Shown here: positions 6,744 through 15,381 of the stretch, in pieces
Layout of the letters: every line of letters starts with the position of its first letter
Position numbering within the stretch: position 1 is the first letter of the stretch
Source of the DNA: an uncultured Clostridium sp.
GTDB lineage: Bacteria; Bacillota_I; Bacilli_A; RF39; UBA660
Direction of reading: 5' to 3'
NCBI GenBank assembly: GCA_946402315.1
Contig: CAMIWC010000012.1
Span: 1 to 32,550, forward strand
DNA length: 32,550 bases
The notes under the pieces: generated by a model
Database searches by the model: none
What the model saw: only the letters and a program-made list of their open reading frames with translations
What the model was told of the DNA's origin: nothing
Position numbers and translations under genes: made by a program

Positions 6744-9060
6744 TACCTTTACCTCCCTTTATTATTTTAAATATTTCATCATAATTACTTACTAGAATAA
6801 ATTCCAAATCATTTTTAATTTCATCTGGTATTTCAGACAAATCTCTTTCATTATCTTTTGGAATAAATACTTTCTTCATCATTGCTCTATGAGCACCTAT
6901 TACTTTTTCTTTTAAACCACCTATTGGAAGAACTTTACCTCTAATAGTAATTTCTCCAGTCATTGCAATTGTAGATGGTATCTTGGTATTAGTAAATAAA
7001 CTAATTAATGCTGTTGTTAATGCTATACCAGCACTAGGACCTTCTTTAGGTACTCCTCCTTCTGGTACATGGATATGAATATTACTATTTTCTAGTTTTT
7101 CAAAATCTATATTAAACTTATCAGCATTAGCCTTAATATAACTAAAAGCAATTTGAGCAGATTCTTGCATTACTTCTCCTAAAGATCCTGTAAGAATTAG
7201 TTCTCCTTTGCCTTTATACATAGTTGTTTCTACTGGTAATATATCTCCACCAAACTTAGTATAAGCAAGACCATTTACTACACCAATGTTACCTTCTTCT
7301 TCATTCTCGTGATAGAAATATTTTTCATTACCTAAATAATCTTTTATATTCTCCTCTGTAATAGTAAAATTATCTTTTACTTTATCAACTACTATTTCCT
7401 TAACTATCTTACGAATAATAGTAGCAATTAATCTTTCTAGTTCTCTGACTCCACTCTCTTTTGTATAATTTCTAATTATTGATAAAAGTGCTTCATCAGT
7501 AAAGGTAATTCTATTCTTTTTAACACCATGTTCATCCAATTGAATAGGTACTAAATAAATCTTAGCTATATCTAGTTTTTCATATTCTGTATAACTTGAT
7601 AATTCTATTATTTCTAAACGATCTCTAAGCTCATTAGGAATTTGATCAATGTAGTTAGCAGTTGCGATAAACATAACACTACTTAAATCATATTCTTCTT
7701 CAATATAGTGATCAGTAAATTTAGAATTTTGTTCCTTATCTAGAACTTCTAGAAGAGCACTAGCTGGGTCTCCTTTAATATCCTTAGTCATTTTATCTAT
7801 TTCATCGATAATAAATACAGGATTACTTGTACCAGCTTTTTTCATACCTTGAATAATAAGTCCAGGAGCTGCTCCAATATATGTTCTTCTATGACCAACT
7901 ATTTCTGCTTCATCATTTACTCCACCAACACTAATCTTTGTTGATTTACGATTTAAACTACTAGCAATACTTTGAGCAAGAGTAGTTTTACCTACTCCAG
8001 GAGGTCCAACCAAACACATAATAGGACTTCTTAAACTATCTTTATTTTGTTTTACTGCTAGATATTCAATAATTCTATCTTTAACTGAATCAAGTGCATA
8101 ATGTGATTTATCTAAATCAGCTTTTACTTTCTTCAGATCATTTTCATCTTTAGTATAAATATTCCAAGGAATACTAAGTAACCAATCTATATAAGTACTT
8201 AGTATACCTAATTCTGGTGAATTTGGATTACATGCTTCATATTTATTAATTTCATTTTCTAGTCTAGTCTTAATCTTTTGAGGACAATCTAGTTTACTAG
8301 CTTTTTCTCTTAGTTCATCTACTTCATAATCATGATCATGTAAGTCCCCTAATTCTTCTTTAATAACTTTTATTTTTTCTCTTAAAATATATTCTTTTTG
8401 ACTTTTTTCTAGTCCTTGACTAACTTCATCTTCTATTTCTTTTTCTAATTTTAATACTTCTACGTCTTTGTTTATGTCATCTAAAATCATTTTTACTCTT
8501 TTAGTAGCAGAAAACTCTGCAATATATTCTTGTTTTCTTTCAACGCTGATTGGTAAAAATAAAGCAACTACATCAGTTAATTGATTAATATCTGTAATAC
8601 CAGCTATCTGAGATAGAACTGTATTAGACATATATGGAACTTCTTTAACATACATCTCTATATGTTTAATTAAACTTCTAACGTATGCTAGTTCCTCTTT
8701 CATTTCTAATTGTTCTTCTTCTACTGTTGATACAATCGCATCACATATACCTTCTTCTTTAGTATAAGTATGAACAAAACCTCTATGTAGTCCAGAAATA
8801 ACTACTCTAGTTTTACCATTAGGCATATCTATTTTCATCTTAACAGAACCAACTACACCTACTTTAGGTAGTTCTGTAATATCAGGATCAACTTCTAGTT
8901 CATCTTTAGGATTAACTACTAGTAATTGATTATCATAATAGTCTTCTGCTAAAGCTATTATTTTTTTATCAATATCACTATCTAATTCAATCCTAATTTC
9001 ACTATTGGGAAATAAGACCATGTTACGAATAAGTAGTACTGGTAAATTTGTTTTCATCAT
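6715..9060 (-). CDS. lon: ATP-dependent protease Lon
   Basis: A 781-residue, full-length LonA protease that unfolds and degrades damaged and regulatory proteins in the cytoplasm. The N-terminal substrate-binding LON domain (about 1-200) and a coiled-coil segment precede the AAA+ module, with Walker A GPPGVGKT at 352-359 and Walker B FIIDEIDKM at about 416-424. The protease domain has EGPSAG with catalytic Ser676 and GGLKEK with Lys719, spaced as in E. coli Lon. The ATG at 9060 (or the next codon) follows GAGGTG. The promoter is housekeeping-like and I see no CIRCE or CtsR box. The downstream 220-residue gene overlaps its 3' end. Confidence 0.98.
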   Translation of the reverse strand: MMKTNLPVLLIRNMVLFPNSEIRIELDSDIDKKIIALAEDYYDNQLLVVNPKDELEVDPDITELPKVGVVGSVKMKIDMPNGKTRVVISGLHRGFVHTYTKEEGICDAIVSTVEEEQLEMKEELAYVRSLIKHIEMYVKEVPYMSNTVLSQIAGITDINQLTDVVALFLPISVERKQEYIAEFSATKRVKMILDDINKDVEVLKLEKEIEDEVSQGLEKSQKEYILREKIKVIKEELGDLHDHDYEVDELREKASKLDCPQKIKTRLENEINKYEACNPNSPELGILSTYIDWLLSIPWNIYTKDENDLKKVKADLDKSHYALDSVKDRIIEYLAVKQNKDSLRSPIMCLVGPPGVGKTTLAQSIASSLNRKSTKISVGGVNDEAEIVGHRRTYIGAAPGLIIQGMKKAGTSNPVFIIDEIDKMTKDIKGDPASALLEVLDKEQNSKFTDHYIEEEYDLSSVMFIATANYIDQIPNELRDRLEIIELSSYTEYEKLDIAKIYLVPIQLDEHGVKKNRITFTDEALLSIIRNYTKESGVRELERLIATIIRKIVKEIVVDKVKDNFTITEENIKDYLGNEKYFYHENEEEGNIGVVNGLAYTKFGGDILPVETTMYKGKGELILTGSLGEVMQESAQIAFSYIKANADKFNIDFEKLENSNIHIHVPEGGVPKEGPSAGIALTTALISLFTNTKIPSTIAMTGEITIRGKVLPIGGLKEKVIGAHRAMMKKVFIPKDNERDLSEIPDEIKNDLEFILVSNYDEIFKIIKGGKGNESRKRKKS

Positions 9061-9088
9061 AGTCCATCACCTCAAATAATTGCTTTTT

Positions 9089-9117
9089 ATTATAACTATA
9101 CAAAATATAAAAATCAA
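9089..9117 (-). promoter_or_regulatory. Promoter of lon
   Basis: TTGATT (9112-9117), 17 bases, TATAAT (9089-9094), placed between the pnp terminator and lon. Confidence 0.75.
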
Positions 9118-9129
9118 GGAAAAGACAAT

Positions 9130-9160
9130 AAAAAAAGATGCTTTTTACATAGCATCTTTT
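9130..9160 (-). terminator. Terminator of pnp
   Basis: A perfect 10-bp stem (AAAAGATGCT with AGCATCTTTT), an 8-base loop and a T-run. The pnp TAA stop (9145-9147) is in the loop. Confidence 0.88.
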
Positions 9161-11277
9161 CTTGAGAAATTAAGTTTACCTTTTTTATCAGTTCCAATAG
9201 CTTTTACAAGTATTTCATCTCCTACTTGAACTACATCTGAAACCTTATCAACTCGTTCTTTAGATAACTTAGAAATATGTACTAATCCTTCACATCCAGG
9301 CCATACTTCTACGAAACATCCAAAGTCTTCTATTTGTACTACTTTAGCATTGTATACTTTACCTTCTTCTACTTCTCTAACTACATCTTCAATCATTTGA
9401 CGAGTCTTTGCGATAATATTCTTATCACTATGATAGATTACTACTTTACCATAGTCATCAATTTCAACTTTAACAGCACGAGCATCTGTTACTAATTTAA
9501 CATCACTTGCTTCACAAATGATCTTAGTAATCATTTCTCCACCCTTACCAATAACATCTTTAATCTTTTCAGGTTTAATCATAAATGTTTCCATCTTAGG
9601 AGCATATTCAGATACTTCTTTACGAGGTTCTGGAATAGCACTTAACATTACATCTAATACTTCCATACGAGCTTTCTTAGCTTGAGCTAGTGCTTCTTGT
9701 AAGATTTTCTTAGTTATACCTTTAATCTTAATATCCATTTGTAGTGCACAAATACCATCTTTAGTACCAGCTACTTTAAAGTCCATATCTCCTAAATGGT
9801 CTTCCATACCTTGAATATCAGTAAGAACTGTATAATCATCTCCTGCTGTAATTAATCCCATAGCAATACCAGCTACTGGTGCTTTAATAGGTACTCCTGC
9901 AGCCATAAGTGACATACAACCAGCACAAATTGAAGCTTGAGAACTACTTCCATTACTTTCTAGAATTTCACTAACTACGCGAATAGTATATGGGAAATCA
10001 TCTTCTGAAGGAATTACTTGAGCAAGAGCTTTTTCACCTAATGCTCCATGACCAATTTCTCTTCTTCCAGGAGAACCATATCTTCCAGTTTCTCCAACTG
10101 AGAATTGTGGGAAATTATAATGAAGCATAAATCTCTTTTCTTCATCTAAACTAATTCCATCTAGTAATTGTCCTTCTCCAATAGCACCTAAAGTAGTTAC
10201 AGATAAACTTTGAGTTTGTCCACGAGTAAATAAAGCAGAACCATGTACTCTTGGTAAGATATCTACTGATGCACTAAGTGGTCTTATTTCATCCATCTTA
10301 CGTCCATCAATACGAGTATGTTCTTTTACTACGATATTTCTGAATATATCGTACTCTACATCTTCAAGTATTAACTTAACTTTTGTAATTAATTCAGCTA
10401 ATTCTTCTACTTTTAATTTATCTTCATTTTCAACAGTATATTTTTCAACTATTTCTTCTTTAATAGCATCAATAGTTTCATATTTAAGAATCTTATCTTC
10501 AATTCTTAAAGCAGCATCTAATCTATCTCTACTTAAAGCTGTGATTTCATCTCTTAAACTATCTTCTATTTCTAGTTTTTCATATTCCATTTTTTCTTCA
10601 CCAATAACTTTAATGATTTCTTCTTCAAATGAAATAAGTTCTTTTACAGCTTCATGTCCAAACATTAATGCTTCTAGCATATCATCTTCTGATACTTCCT
10701 TAGCGCTAGATTCAACCATGTTGATAGCGTCTTTTGTTCCAGCTACTGTTAAATCAATATCAGATTTTTCTAATTGTTCAGGAGTTGGGTTAATAATTAA
10801 TTCTCCATCTACACGTCCAACTTTAACACCAGCTATTGGTCCATCAAAAGGTATCTTACTTATACAAGTAGCTAAACTAGATCCAAATAAAGCAGTTATT
10901 TCTGGTGAACAATCTTGTTCAACTGAAAGTACTGTATTAACTATTTGTACTTCATTTCTAAATCCTTCTGGGAATAGTGGTCTCATAGGTCTATCAATCA
11001 TACGAGCAGCTAGTGTTGCATTATCAGTTGGTCTACCTTCTCTTTTTATAAATCCTCCAGGAATTTTACCTACAGAGTATAATTTTTCTTGATACAATAC
11101 CATTAATGGGAAGAAATCACTTAGGATATTAGCATTCTTAGATACTACTGCAGTTGATAAAATAACTGTATCTCCATATCTAACTAATACTGCACCATGT
11201 GCTTGTTTAGCTAATTCTCCATGTTCTACTACTAATTTTCTTCCTCTAAAATCAAATTCAAATACTTTCTTTTCCAT
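9145..11277 (-). CDS. pnp: Polyribonucleotide nucleotidyltransferase (PNPase)
   Basis: A 710-residue phosphorolytic 3'-5' exoribonuclease of the RNA degradosome. In order it shows a first RNase PH domain (about 10-145), a helical linker, a catalytic second RNase PH domain (about 310-530; [15 protein letters not shown] and [12 protein letters not shown]), a KH domain ([12 protein letters not shown], about 565) and a C-terminal S1 domain ([20 protein letters not shown], about 625-700). Length is normal. The start follows GGAGG. It is downstream of rpsO, the classical arrangement, but a terminator and an extended -10 box lie between them, so it has at least its own promoter here. Confidence 0.98.
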   Translation of the reverse strand: MEKKVFEFDFRGRKLVVEHGELAKQAHGAVLVRYGDTVILSTAVVSKNANILSDFFPLMVLYQEKLYSVGKIPGGFIKREGRPTDNATLAARMIDRPMRPLFPEGFRNEVQIVNTVLSVEQDCSPEITALFGSSLATCISKIPFDGPIAGVKVGRVDGELIINPTPEQLEKSDIDLTVAGTKDAINMVESSAKEVSEDDMLEALMFGHEAVKELISFEEEIIKVIGEEKMEYEKLEIEDSLRDEITALSRDRLDAALRIEDKILKYETIDAIKEEIVEKYTVENEDKLKVEELAELITKVKLILEDVEYDIFRNIVVKEHTRIDGRKMDEIRPLSASVDILPRVHGSALFTRGQTQSLSVTTLGAIGEGQLLDGISLDEEKRFMLHYNFPQFSVGETGRYGSPGRREIGHGALGEKALAQVIPSEDDFPYTIRVVSEILESNGSSSQASICAGCMSLMAAGVPIKAPVAGIAMGLITAGDDYTVLTDIQGMEDHLGDMDFKVAGTKDGICALQMDIKIKGITKKILQEALAQAKKARMEVLDVMLSAIPEPRKEVSEYAPKMETFMIKPEKIKDVIGKGGEMITKIICEASDVKLVTDARAVKVEIDDYGKVVIYHSDKNIIAKTRQMIEDVVREVEEGKVYNAKVVQIEDFGCFVEVWPGCEGLVHISKLSKERVDKVSDVVQVGDEILVKAIGTDKKGKLNFSRKDAM

Positions 11278-11295
11278 ATATCCTCCAACATAAAA

Positions 11296-11304
11296 ATTAT
11301 AACA
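11296..11304 (-). promoter_or_regulatory. Extended -10 promoter of pnp
   Basis: TGT followed directly by TATAAT on the minus strand (TGn-extended -10), about 20 bases before pnp; no good -35 box. Confidence 0.55.
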
Positions 11305-11312
11305 TATTTTTC

Positions 11313-11341
11313 TAAAATAAAAGACACTAAAAACAGTGTCT
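11313..11341 (-). terminator. Terminator of rpsO
   Basis: A 7-bp stem (AGACACT with AGTGTCT), a 6-base loop and a T-rich tail. Here the hairpin is 17 bases past the stop, unlike most terminators of this window. Confidence 0.8.
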
Positions 11342-11358
11342 ACTTTTATTTAATTATT

Positions 11359-11628
11359 TTATTTTCTTAATCCTAAATCTTTAATTAACTTACGATATCT
11401 ATTAATATCATTTTTAACTAAATAATTAAGAAGATTTTTTCTACGTCCAACTTTCTTTAAAAGTCCACGATTAGAATGATAATCATGTGGATGTTGTTTC
11501 ATATGTTCAGTTAAGTTATTAATTTCTTCTGTAAGAATAGCAACTTGAACTTCAATAGATCCACAATCTTTTTCATCTCTAGCATATTTCTTAATTAATT
11601 TTTGTTTTTCTTCTTTAGTTAATGCCAT
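11359..11628 (-). CDS. rpsO: 30S ribosomal protein S15
   Basis: An 89-residue ribosomal protein that binds the central domain of 16S rRNA early in 30S assembly. Length and sequence are canonical: [19 protein letters not shown] at the start, the [16 protein letters not shown] segment with conserved His and Asp, and [10 protein letters not shown] before a basic C-terminus. A strong AAAGGAGG ribosome site precedes the ATG. S15 commonly controls its own mRNA through the 5' leader, and a structured leader of about 75 bases is present here. Confidence 0.98.
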   Translation of the reverse strand: MALTKEEKQKLIKKYARDEKDCGSIEVQVAILTEEINNLTEHMKQHPHDYHSNRGLLKKVGRRKNLLNYLVKNDINRYRKLIKDLGLRK

Positions 11629-11703
11629 AATTATTCCTCCTTTATTAATATTCGCTTAATCTGAGTACATGACGGAATAAATCAAAGTACTAAGAAAAAG
11701 TAC
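11629..11703 (-). promoter_or_regulatory. rpsO leader with alternative hairpins
   Basis: A 5' leader of about 75 bases. GTACT occurs at 11699-11703 and 11664-11668, and AGTAC at 11687-11691 can pair with either, giving two mutually exclusive 5-bp helices. This could be an S15 autoregulatory element; no leader family could be matched by eye. Confidence 0.4.
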
Positions 11704-11709
11704 ATAGAT

Positions 11710-11738
11710 AATATATCTTATATTTATAAATAAATCAA
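11710..11738 (-). promoter_or_regulatory. Promoter of rpsO
   Basis: TTGATT (11733-11738), 17 bases, TATATT (11710-11715). The -35 box begins only a few bases after the stop codon of the upstream gene. Confidence 0.7.
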
Positions 11739-11741
11739 GTA

Positions 11742-12692
11742 CTAACCTATTGTTTCTAAAATATATTTATTTAATGTCTCATCATAATTAAAAATATAAT
11801 GATATTGTGAGAACATAGATGTGTCATTATTACAAGTATTAGTCTTCTCATTTAAATAATACTTGTTAGATATAATAATTAGTTTATTACCTTCTACTTT
11901 GATATCAGCTAACTCTTCTAGACATAATTTTTTTTCTTTTTCTAATATATGAAGATTTGTTTTATAGAATACTTTTAATTTTGAACTATATAAATTATTT
12001 ATTCCTACATACATATCTATTTCTGGTTCTTCATCAAATACAAGTTCTTCATTAAACATTTCTTTATATGTAGCTTTTACTTTATCTACTTTAGCATATT
12101 TTGTTTTAGTATCTAATGCAACTGCACATTCTGCTTGATAACCGCATCTAGTATTTGGATCAGCTTTGTAACAAGATGAACTACCTTGAGGTTTATTATC
12201 TTCATCTAAAGTTTCTAATTCTTCACAACTCTTTAAATCAGATTCATATGAATTCTCAATTGCATACATTAGTTTTAAATCATCATCAGAATTGGCACAT
12301 AATATTACAAGATCATCATCAGAATCACCACAATAATACAAATTACTATCTACTGCGGCAGCAAAAGATGCTCCATAATTATAAATACTATATTTGTTAA
12401 ATAATTGTTTTACTGTTTCACTATTCTTAGTAAGATCTGCCGGTTTTTCTACTGGAGTATTATCTTCTTTTTTAGACTCTTCTTTAGATTCTTCTTTTGT
12501 ATCTGATTCTTTTGTAGATTCTTTCTTATCCAATAAAGATGGTACAAAGAATGCAGCTACTAGACATAATACACCTAATAGAATTATTAGAATTACTACC
12601 TTAGATCCTTTTTTTGGTTTAGTAGTTGGTTCTACATTTTGATTAATAGTTTCAGTATTATTTTCTACTTTATTCTCTATATTATTATCCAT
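11742..12692 (-). CDS. Membrane-anchored extracytoplasmic protein, paralogue B
   Basis: A 316-residue protein of unknown function. A polar Asn/Glu-rich N-terminus ends in KPKKGSK, then a membrane segment (VVILIILLGVLCLVAAFFV, about 32-50) and VPSLL. A Lys/Glu/Ser linker (about 54-85) leads to an outside domain with at least eight Cys (YYCGD, LCAN, SCEE, SSCYK, RCGY, ECAV), probably disulphide-bonded. The plan (short inside tail, one helix, VPSLL, charged linker, then K-x-S-x-x-V-x-x-LF) is shared with the preceding gene, so they look like diverged paralogues. It starts one base after that gene's stop. No clear terminator follows before the rpsO promoter. Confidence 0.75.
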   Translation of the reverse strand: MDNNIENKVENNTETINQNVEPTTKPKKGSKVVILIILLGVLCLVAAFFVPSLLDKKESTKESDTKEESKEESKKEDNTPVEKPADLTKNSETVKQLFNKYSIYNYGASFAAAVDSNLYYCGDSDDDLVILCANSDDDLKLMYAIENSYESDLKSCEELETLDEDNKPQGSSSCYKADPNTRCGYQAECAVALDTKTKYAKVDKVKATYKEMFNEELVFDEEPEIDMYVGINNLYSSKLKVFYKTNLHILEKEKKLCLEELADIKVEGNKLIIISNKYYLNEKTNTCNNDTSMFSQYHYIFNYDETLNKYILETIG

Positions 12693-12693
12693 A

Positions 12694-13536
12694 TTATACT
12701 TCTTCTCTACTTACCCATATATAGTTTCCTGTTTGTTCTTCTTTTTCAAAAGTATAAGTAATAGTTAATGTAGGTTTATCATCAAAAGATGTTGTAGCTG
12801 TTGTAATTAGTTTTAATTCATTTCCATTTACTTCTATATCAGTTAATGTTTGTGATTTTAAAGTATCCCATATTTCTATTCCACCACCAAAAGTAAAATC
12901 TAAATAACTATCCATATTTTCATCATAATACCAATAAGTGAGTGGACTACTTGCAAATGATTCTTTCTTATAATTTGCTACTCCAAAATATTTAGTAAAT
13001 TGAGCTTTATAATCACTTTCTTTAAGTACTAATGTAGTATCTGTATCAGTAAATTCTTTTTTATATTCTTCTTGTGTTGGGAAATGTCCTGATTTCCAGT
13101 TACCTTCATTATCAATAAGATTATAGTATATGTTAGGATCTCCACAAGCTGCACTTAAATATTCACCACTAGTATCATTTGCAGTTAAAAATACAACATT
13201 TAAACTAGAACACTTCTTTGTTTCAAACTTATCATTAGAAATACTTTTCATAGTATAGTAGTTCTTATATAAATTACTCATGTCTTCTTCTGAAGCAATA
13301 ATATAATCAAAATCTTCTTTATCTTCTCTGAAGAATTCAAATAAATCTTGTACTACTTTACTATCTTTAGTAAGTGGTTCATCTTTTTTCTCTTCTTTCT
13401 TCTCAGGTTCAGTTGGTTTTTCTTCTTTCAATAAACTTGGAACAACTAAAGCAGCACATATTCCAATTACTGCAATAACAACTACTACTATAAAAGCTAT
13501 TTTCCATCCATTTTTCTTTAAATTTTCATTTTTCAT
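12694..13536 (-). CDS. Membrane-anchored extracytoplasmic protein, paralogue A
   Basis: A 280-residue protein of unknown function with the same plan as its downstream neighbour: a short basic tail, a membrane helix (IAFIVVVVIAVIGICAALVV), VPSLL, a Lys/Glu linker, DSKVVQDLF, then an outside domain with few Cys (KKCSS and AACGD). The ATG at 13536 is chosen because AAAGGAG lies eight bases upstream; an in-frame ATG pair at 13560 has no ribosome site and would overlap the previous gene. It is the middle gene of a three-gene set. A cell-surface sensor or adhesin-like role is possible but not shown by any motif. Confidence 0.75.
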   Translation of the reverse strand: MKNENLKKNGWKIAFIVVVVIAVIGICAALVVPSLLKEEKPTEPEKKEEKKDEPLTKDSKVVQDLFEFFREDKEDFDYIIASEEDMSNLYKNYYTMKSISNDKFETKKCSSLNVVFLTANDTSGEYLSAACGDPNIYYNLIDNEGNWKSGHFPTQEEYKKEFTDTDTTLVLKESDYKAQFTKYFGVANYKKESFASSPLTYWYYDENMDSYLDFTFGGGIEIWDTLKSQTLTDIEVNGNELKLITTATTSFDDKPTLTITYTFEKEEQTGNYIWVSREEV

Positions 13537-13549
13537 ATTTATTTCTCCT

Positions 13550-13777
13550 TTACTCATCATAAGAATCTTCTATTTCAATAGAATATTCTGTTTCATCAAT
13601 TCCTCCCATATCTTCTTCTGAAGGAATATCTTCTACATAATCATCTACTTGATCTTTCCAATCTATTTTCTTTTTAGATGGTTTATTAGTTCCGAAAGAT
13701 AAACATATTCCTAAAGCAAGAATAAATATTCCGATTAAAATAAATATTTTAGGTAAATCTTTTTTATCTACTTTCAT
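13550..13777 (-). CDS. Small single-pass membrane protein, acidic tail
   Basis: A 75-residue protein: a basic N-terminus (MKVDKKDLPK), one membrane helix (IFILIGIFILALGICLSFG), then a Lys patch and an extremely acidic tail (VDDYVEDIPSEEDMGG and more). It matches no family I know. An AGGAGG ribosome site gives a clear start. It is first in the set with the two larger anchored proteins (13 bases between its stop and the next start), suggesting a common membrane task. Confidence 0.7.
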   Translation of the reverse strand: MKVDKKDLPKIFILIGIFILALGICLSFGTNKPSKKKIDWKDQVDDYVEDIPSEEDMGGIDETEYSIEIEDSYDE

Positions 13778-13812
13778 ATATTCCTCCTATTATTAATAAT
13801 ATCATTAAATAG

Positions 13813-13844
13813 AAAAAAGAGACATTTTATATAGTCTCTTTTTT
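13813..13844 (-). terminator. Terminator of glyS
   Basis: A perfect 11-bp stem (AAAAAAGAGAC with GTCTCTTTTTT) with a 10-base loop; its 5' arm overlaps the glyS stop codon. Confidence 0.88.
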
Positions 13845-15216
13845 AAAAGTTTACTCTTTGTTTTACATAGTCTATTACATCATCTATAGGTAATGTAATT
13901 TGTTCCATAGTATCTCTATCTCTTACAGTAACAGTACCATTATTTAATGTATTATCATCTATTGTTACTGCGAAAGGTGTCCCTACTATATCTGATCTAT
14001 GATATCTCTTACCAATATTTCCAGCTTCATCATAATCACACATAAAATGTTTAGATAATTTTTCATATACTTCTTGAGCTTTTTCAGAATGGTATTTTTT
14101 AATTAATGGAAGTACAGTTACTTTGTAAGGTGCAAGGAATGGATGAAACTTCATATATTCTCGTGTACCTTCTTCAGTTTCTTCTTCAGTATAACTGTTA
14201 AATAGAACTGCTAAGCAAGTACGATCTAATCCATAAGTAGATTCAATTATAAATGGAATAAATTTTTCATTGGTTTCAGGATCTAAATACTCTTGTGATA
14301 CTCCACTATACTCTTGGTGTCTTGTTAAATCAAAATTAGTACGGTTATGAGTACCATTTACTTCTCCCCATCCAAATGGGAATTTATATTCAATATCACA
14401 TGCACTTTTAGCATAATGAGCTAGTTTTTCATGATCATGATATCTTAGATCTTCTTCGGGAATACCTAAATCCATATAAAACTTTTTACCATACTCTTTG
14501 AAGTAATCATATAGTTTCATATCTTCTCCTTCCTTACAGAAAGTTTGATATTCCATTTGTTCAAATTCAATAGTTCTAAAAGTAAAGTTTCCTGGAGTTA
14601 TTTCATTTCTAAAAGCTTTACCAATTTGTCCAATACTAAAAGGTAATTTAGTTCTCATACTACGAAGTACATTTAAGAAGTTAACATATTCACCTTGAGC
14701 ATTTTCTGGTCTTAAATAAACTACTGATTTAGCATCTTGTACTACTCCTCTATGAGTTTCAAACATTAATTTAAATTGTCTTATTGGAGTAAAATCACTT
14801 TTACCACAAACAGGACATGGTACATTGTTTTCTTTAATATATGCTTCTGCTTCTTCATTAGTTAACTTATCTCCTAGACTACTATTAGTATAATCATTTA
14901 ATAAATTATCTACTCTAAATCTATTCTTACAATGTTTACAATCCATTAATGGATCAGCAAAACTATCTACATGTCCACTAGCTTCCCATACTCTTGGATG
15001 CATTAATATATCAGCATCTAATTCATAAGCGTTTTTTCTTTCTTGAATAAATCTTTTTCTCCATGCATCTTTTACATTATTTTTAAGTCTACTTCCTAAT
15101 GGACCATAATCCCAAGTGTTAGCAAGTCCTCCATAGATTTCACTACCTTGAAAGATAAATCCATATTGCTTACAGAAATTAACCATTTTTTCCATATTCA
15201 TATTATTACTACTCAT
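13843..15216 (-). CDS. glyS: Glycyl-tRNA synthetase, single-chain dimeric type
   Basis: A 457-residue class II synthetase that charges tRNA-Gly; the homodimeric archaeal/eukaryotic/Gram-positive type, not the α2β2 enzyme. It begins with the signature YGFIFQGSEIYGG and DYGPLG. Four Cys in two CxxC pairs (93/96 and 134/137) probably bind zinc. Motif 2 is FRNEITPG (202-209) followed by RTIEFEQMEYQ; motif 3 is GLDRT (329-333). The C-terminal 100 residues are the anticodon-binding domain (VTVLPL to the end). The start follows AGGAGG. Expression is probably set by the T-box leader just upstream. Confidence 0.97.
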   Translation of the reverse strand: MSSNNMNMEKMVNFCKQYGFIFQGSEIYGGLANTWDYGPLGSRLKNNVKDAWRKRFIQERKNAYELDADILMHPRVWEASGHVDSFADPLMDCKHCKNRFRVDNLLNDYTNSSLGDKLTNEEAEAYIKENNVPCPVCGKSDFTPIRQFKLMFETHRGVVQDAKSVVYLRPENAQGEYVNFLNVLRSMRTKLPFSIGQIGKAFRNEITPGNFTFRTIEFEQMEYQTFCKEGEDMKLYDYFKEYGKKFYMDLGIPEEDLRYHDHEKLAHYAKSACDIEYKFPFGWGEVNGTHNRTNFDLTRHQEYSGVSQEYLDPETNEKFIPFIIESTYGLDRTCLAVLFNSYTEEETEEGTREYMKFHPFLAPYKVTVLPLIKKYHSEKAQEVYEKLSKHFMCDYDEAGNIGKRYHRSDIVGTPFAVTIDDNTLNNGTVTVRDRDTMEQITLPIDDVIDYVKQRVNF

Positions 15217-15230
15217 TATATCCTCCTAAA

Positions 15231-15345
15231 AATAAAAATCTTCTAGAACAATGTAAGGACGATTTATCGCGGTTCCACCTTACTTATTCTAGAAGAATCT
15301 CTCTAATTATATAGCTCTGGGATTCCACCCCGTCATCGCTTCAAT
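15231..15345 (-). promoter_or_regulatory. T-box leader of glyS, unusually short
   Basis: The T-box core AAGGTGGAACCGCG (15267-15280) sits in an antiterminator-like helix (GTAAGG with CCTTAC). A hairpin joining TCTTCTAGAA (15287-15296) and TTCTAGAAGA (15239-15248), followed by T-runs, would terminate. Upstream is one short hairpin (AGC/GCT outer, GGG/CCC inner, loop GTGGAAT; 15313-15340) in place of a full Stem I. With the promoter at 15352-15380 the RNA ahead of the start codon is only about 130 bases. T-boxes sense uncharged tRNA, here presumably tRNA-Gly, but I find no glycine specifier in the canonical place. Confidence 0.85.
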
Positions 15346-15351
15346 AAACTC

Positions 15352-15380
15352 ATTTTAATACTTTTTTCTTAATTTGTAAA
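15352..15380 (-). promoter_or_regulatory. Promoter of the glyS T-box transcript
   Basis: TTTACA (15375-15380), 17 bases, TAAAAT (15352-15357), beginning immediately after the stop of the upstream gene. Confidence 0.65.
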
Positions 15381-15381
15381 G

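Noticed and set aside
9061-9130. Heat-shock operators (CIRCE or CtsR) before lon
   Set aside because: Neither TTAGCACTC-type inverted repeats nor GGTCAAA-type tandem motifs are visible; only an ordinary promoter is.
10541-11092. A 183-codon open frame on the plus strand
   Set aside because: It is antisense to the well-conserved pnp coding region, is Ser/Ile-rich low-complexity and has no ribosome site.
12155-12642. Two plus-strand open frames
   Set aside because: They are antisense to the anchored paralogue gene and reflect its repeated Glu/Lys/Ser codons.
15240-15300. TTCTAGAA palindromes as a separate operator pair
   Set aside because: They are explained as the two arms of the terminator stem in the glyS T-box leader.
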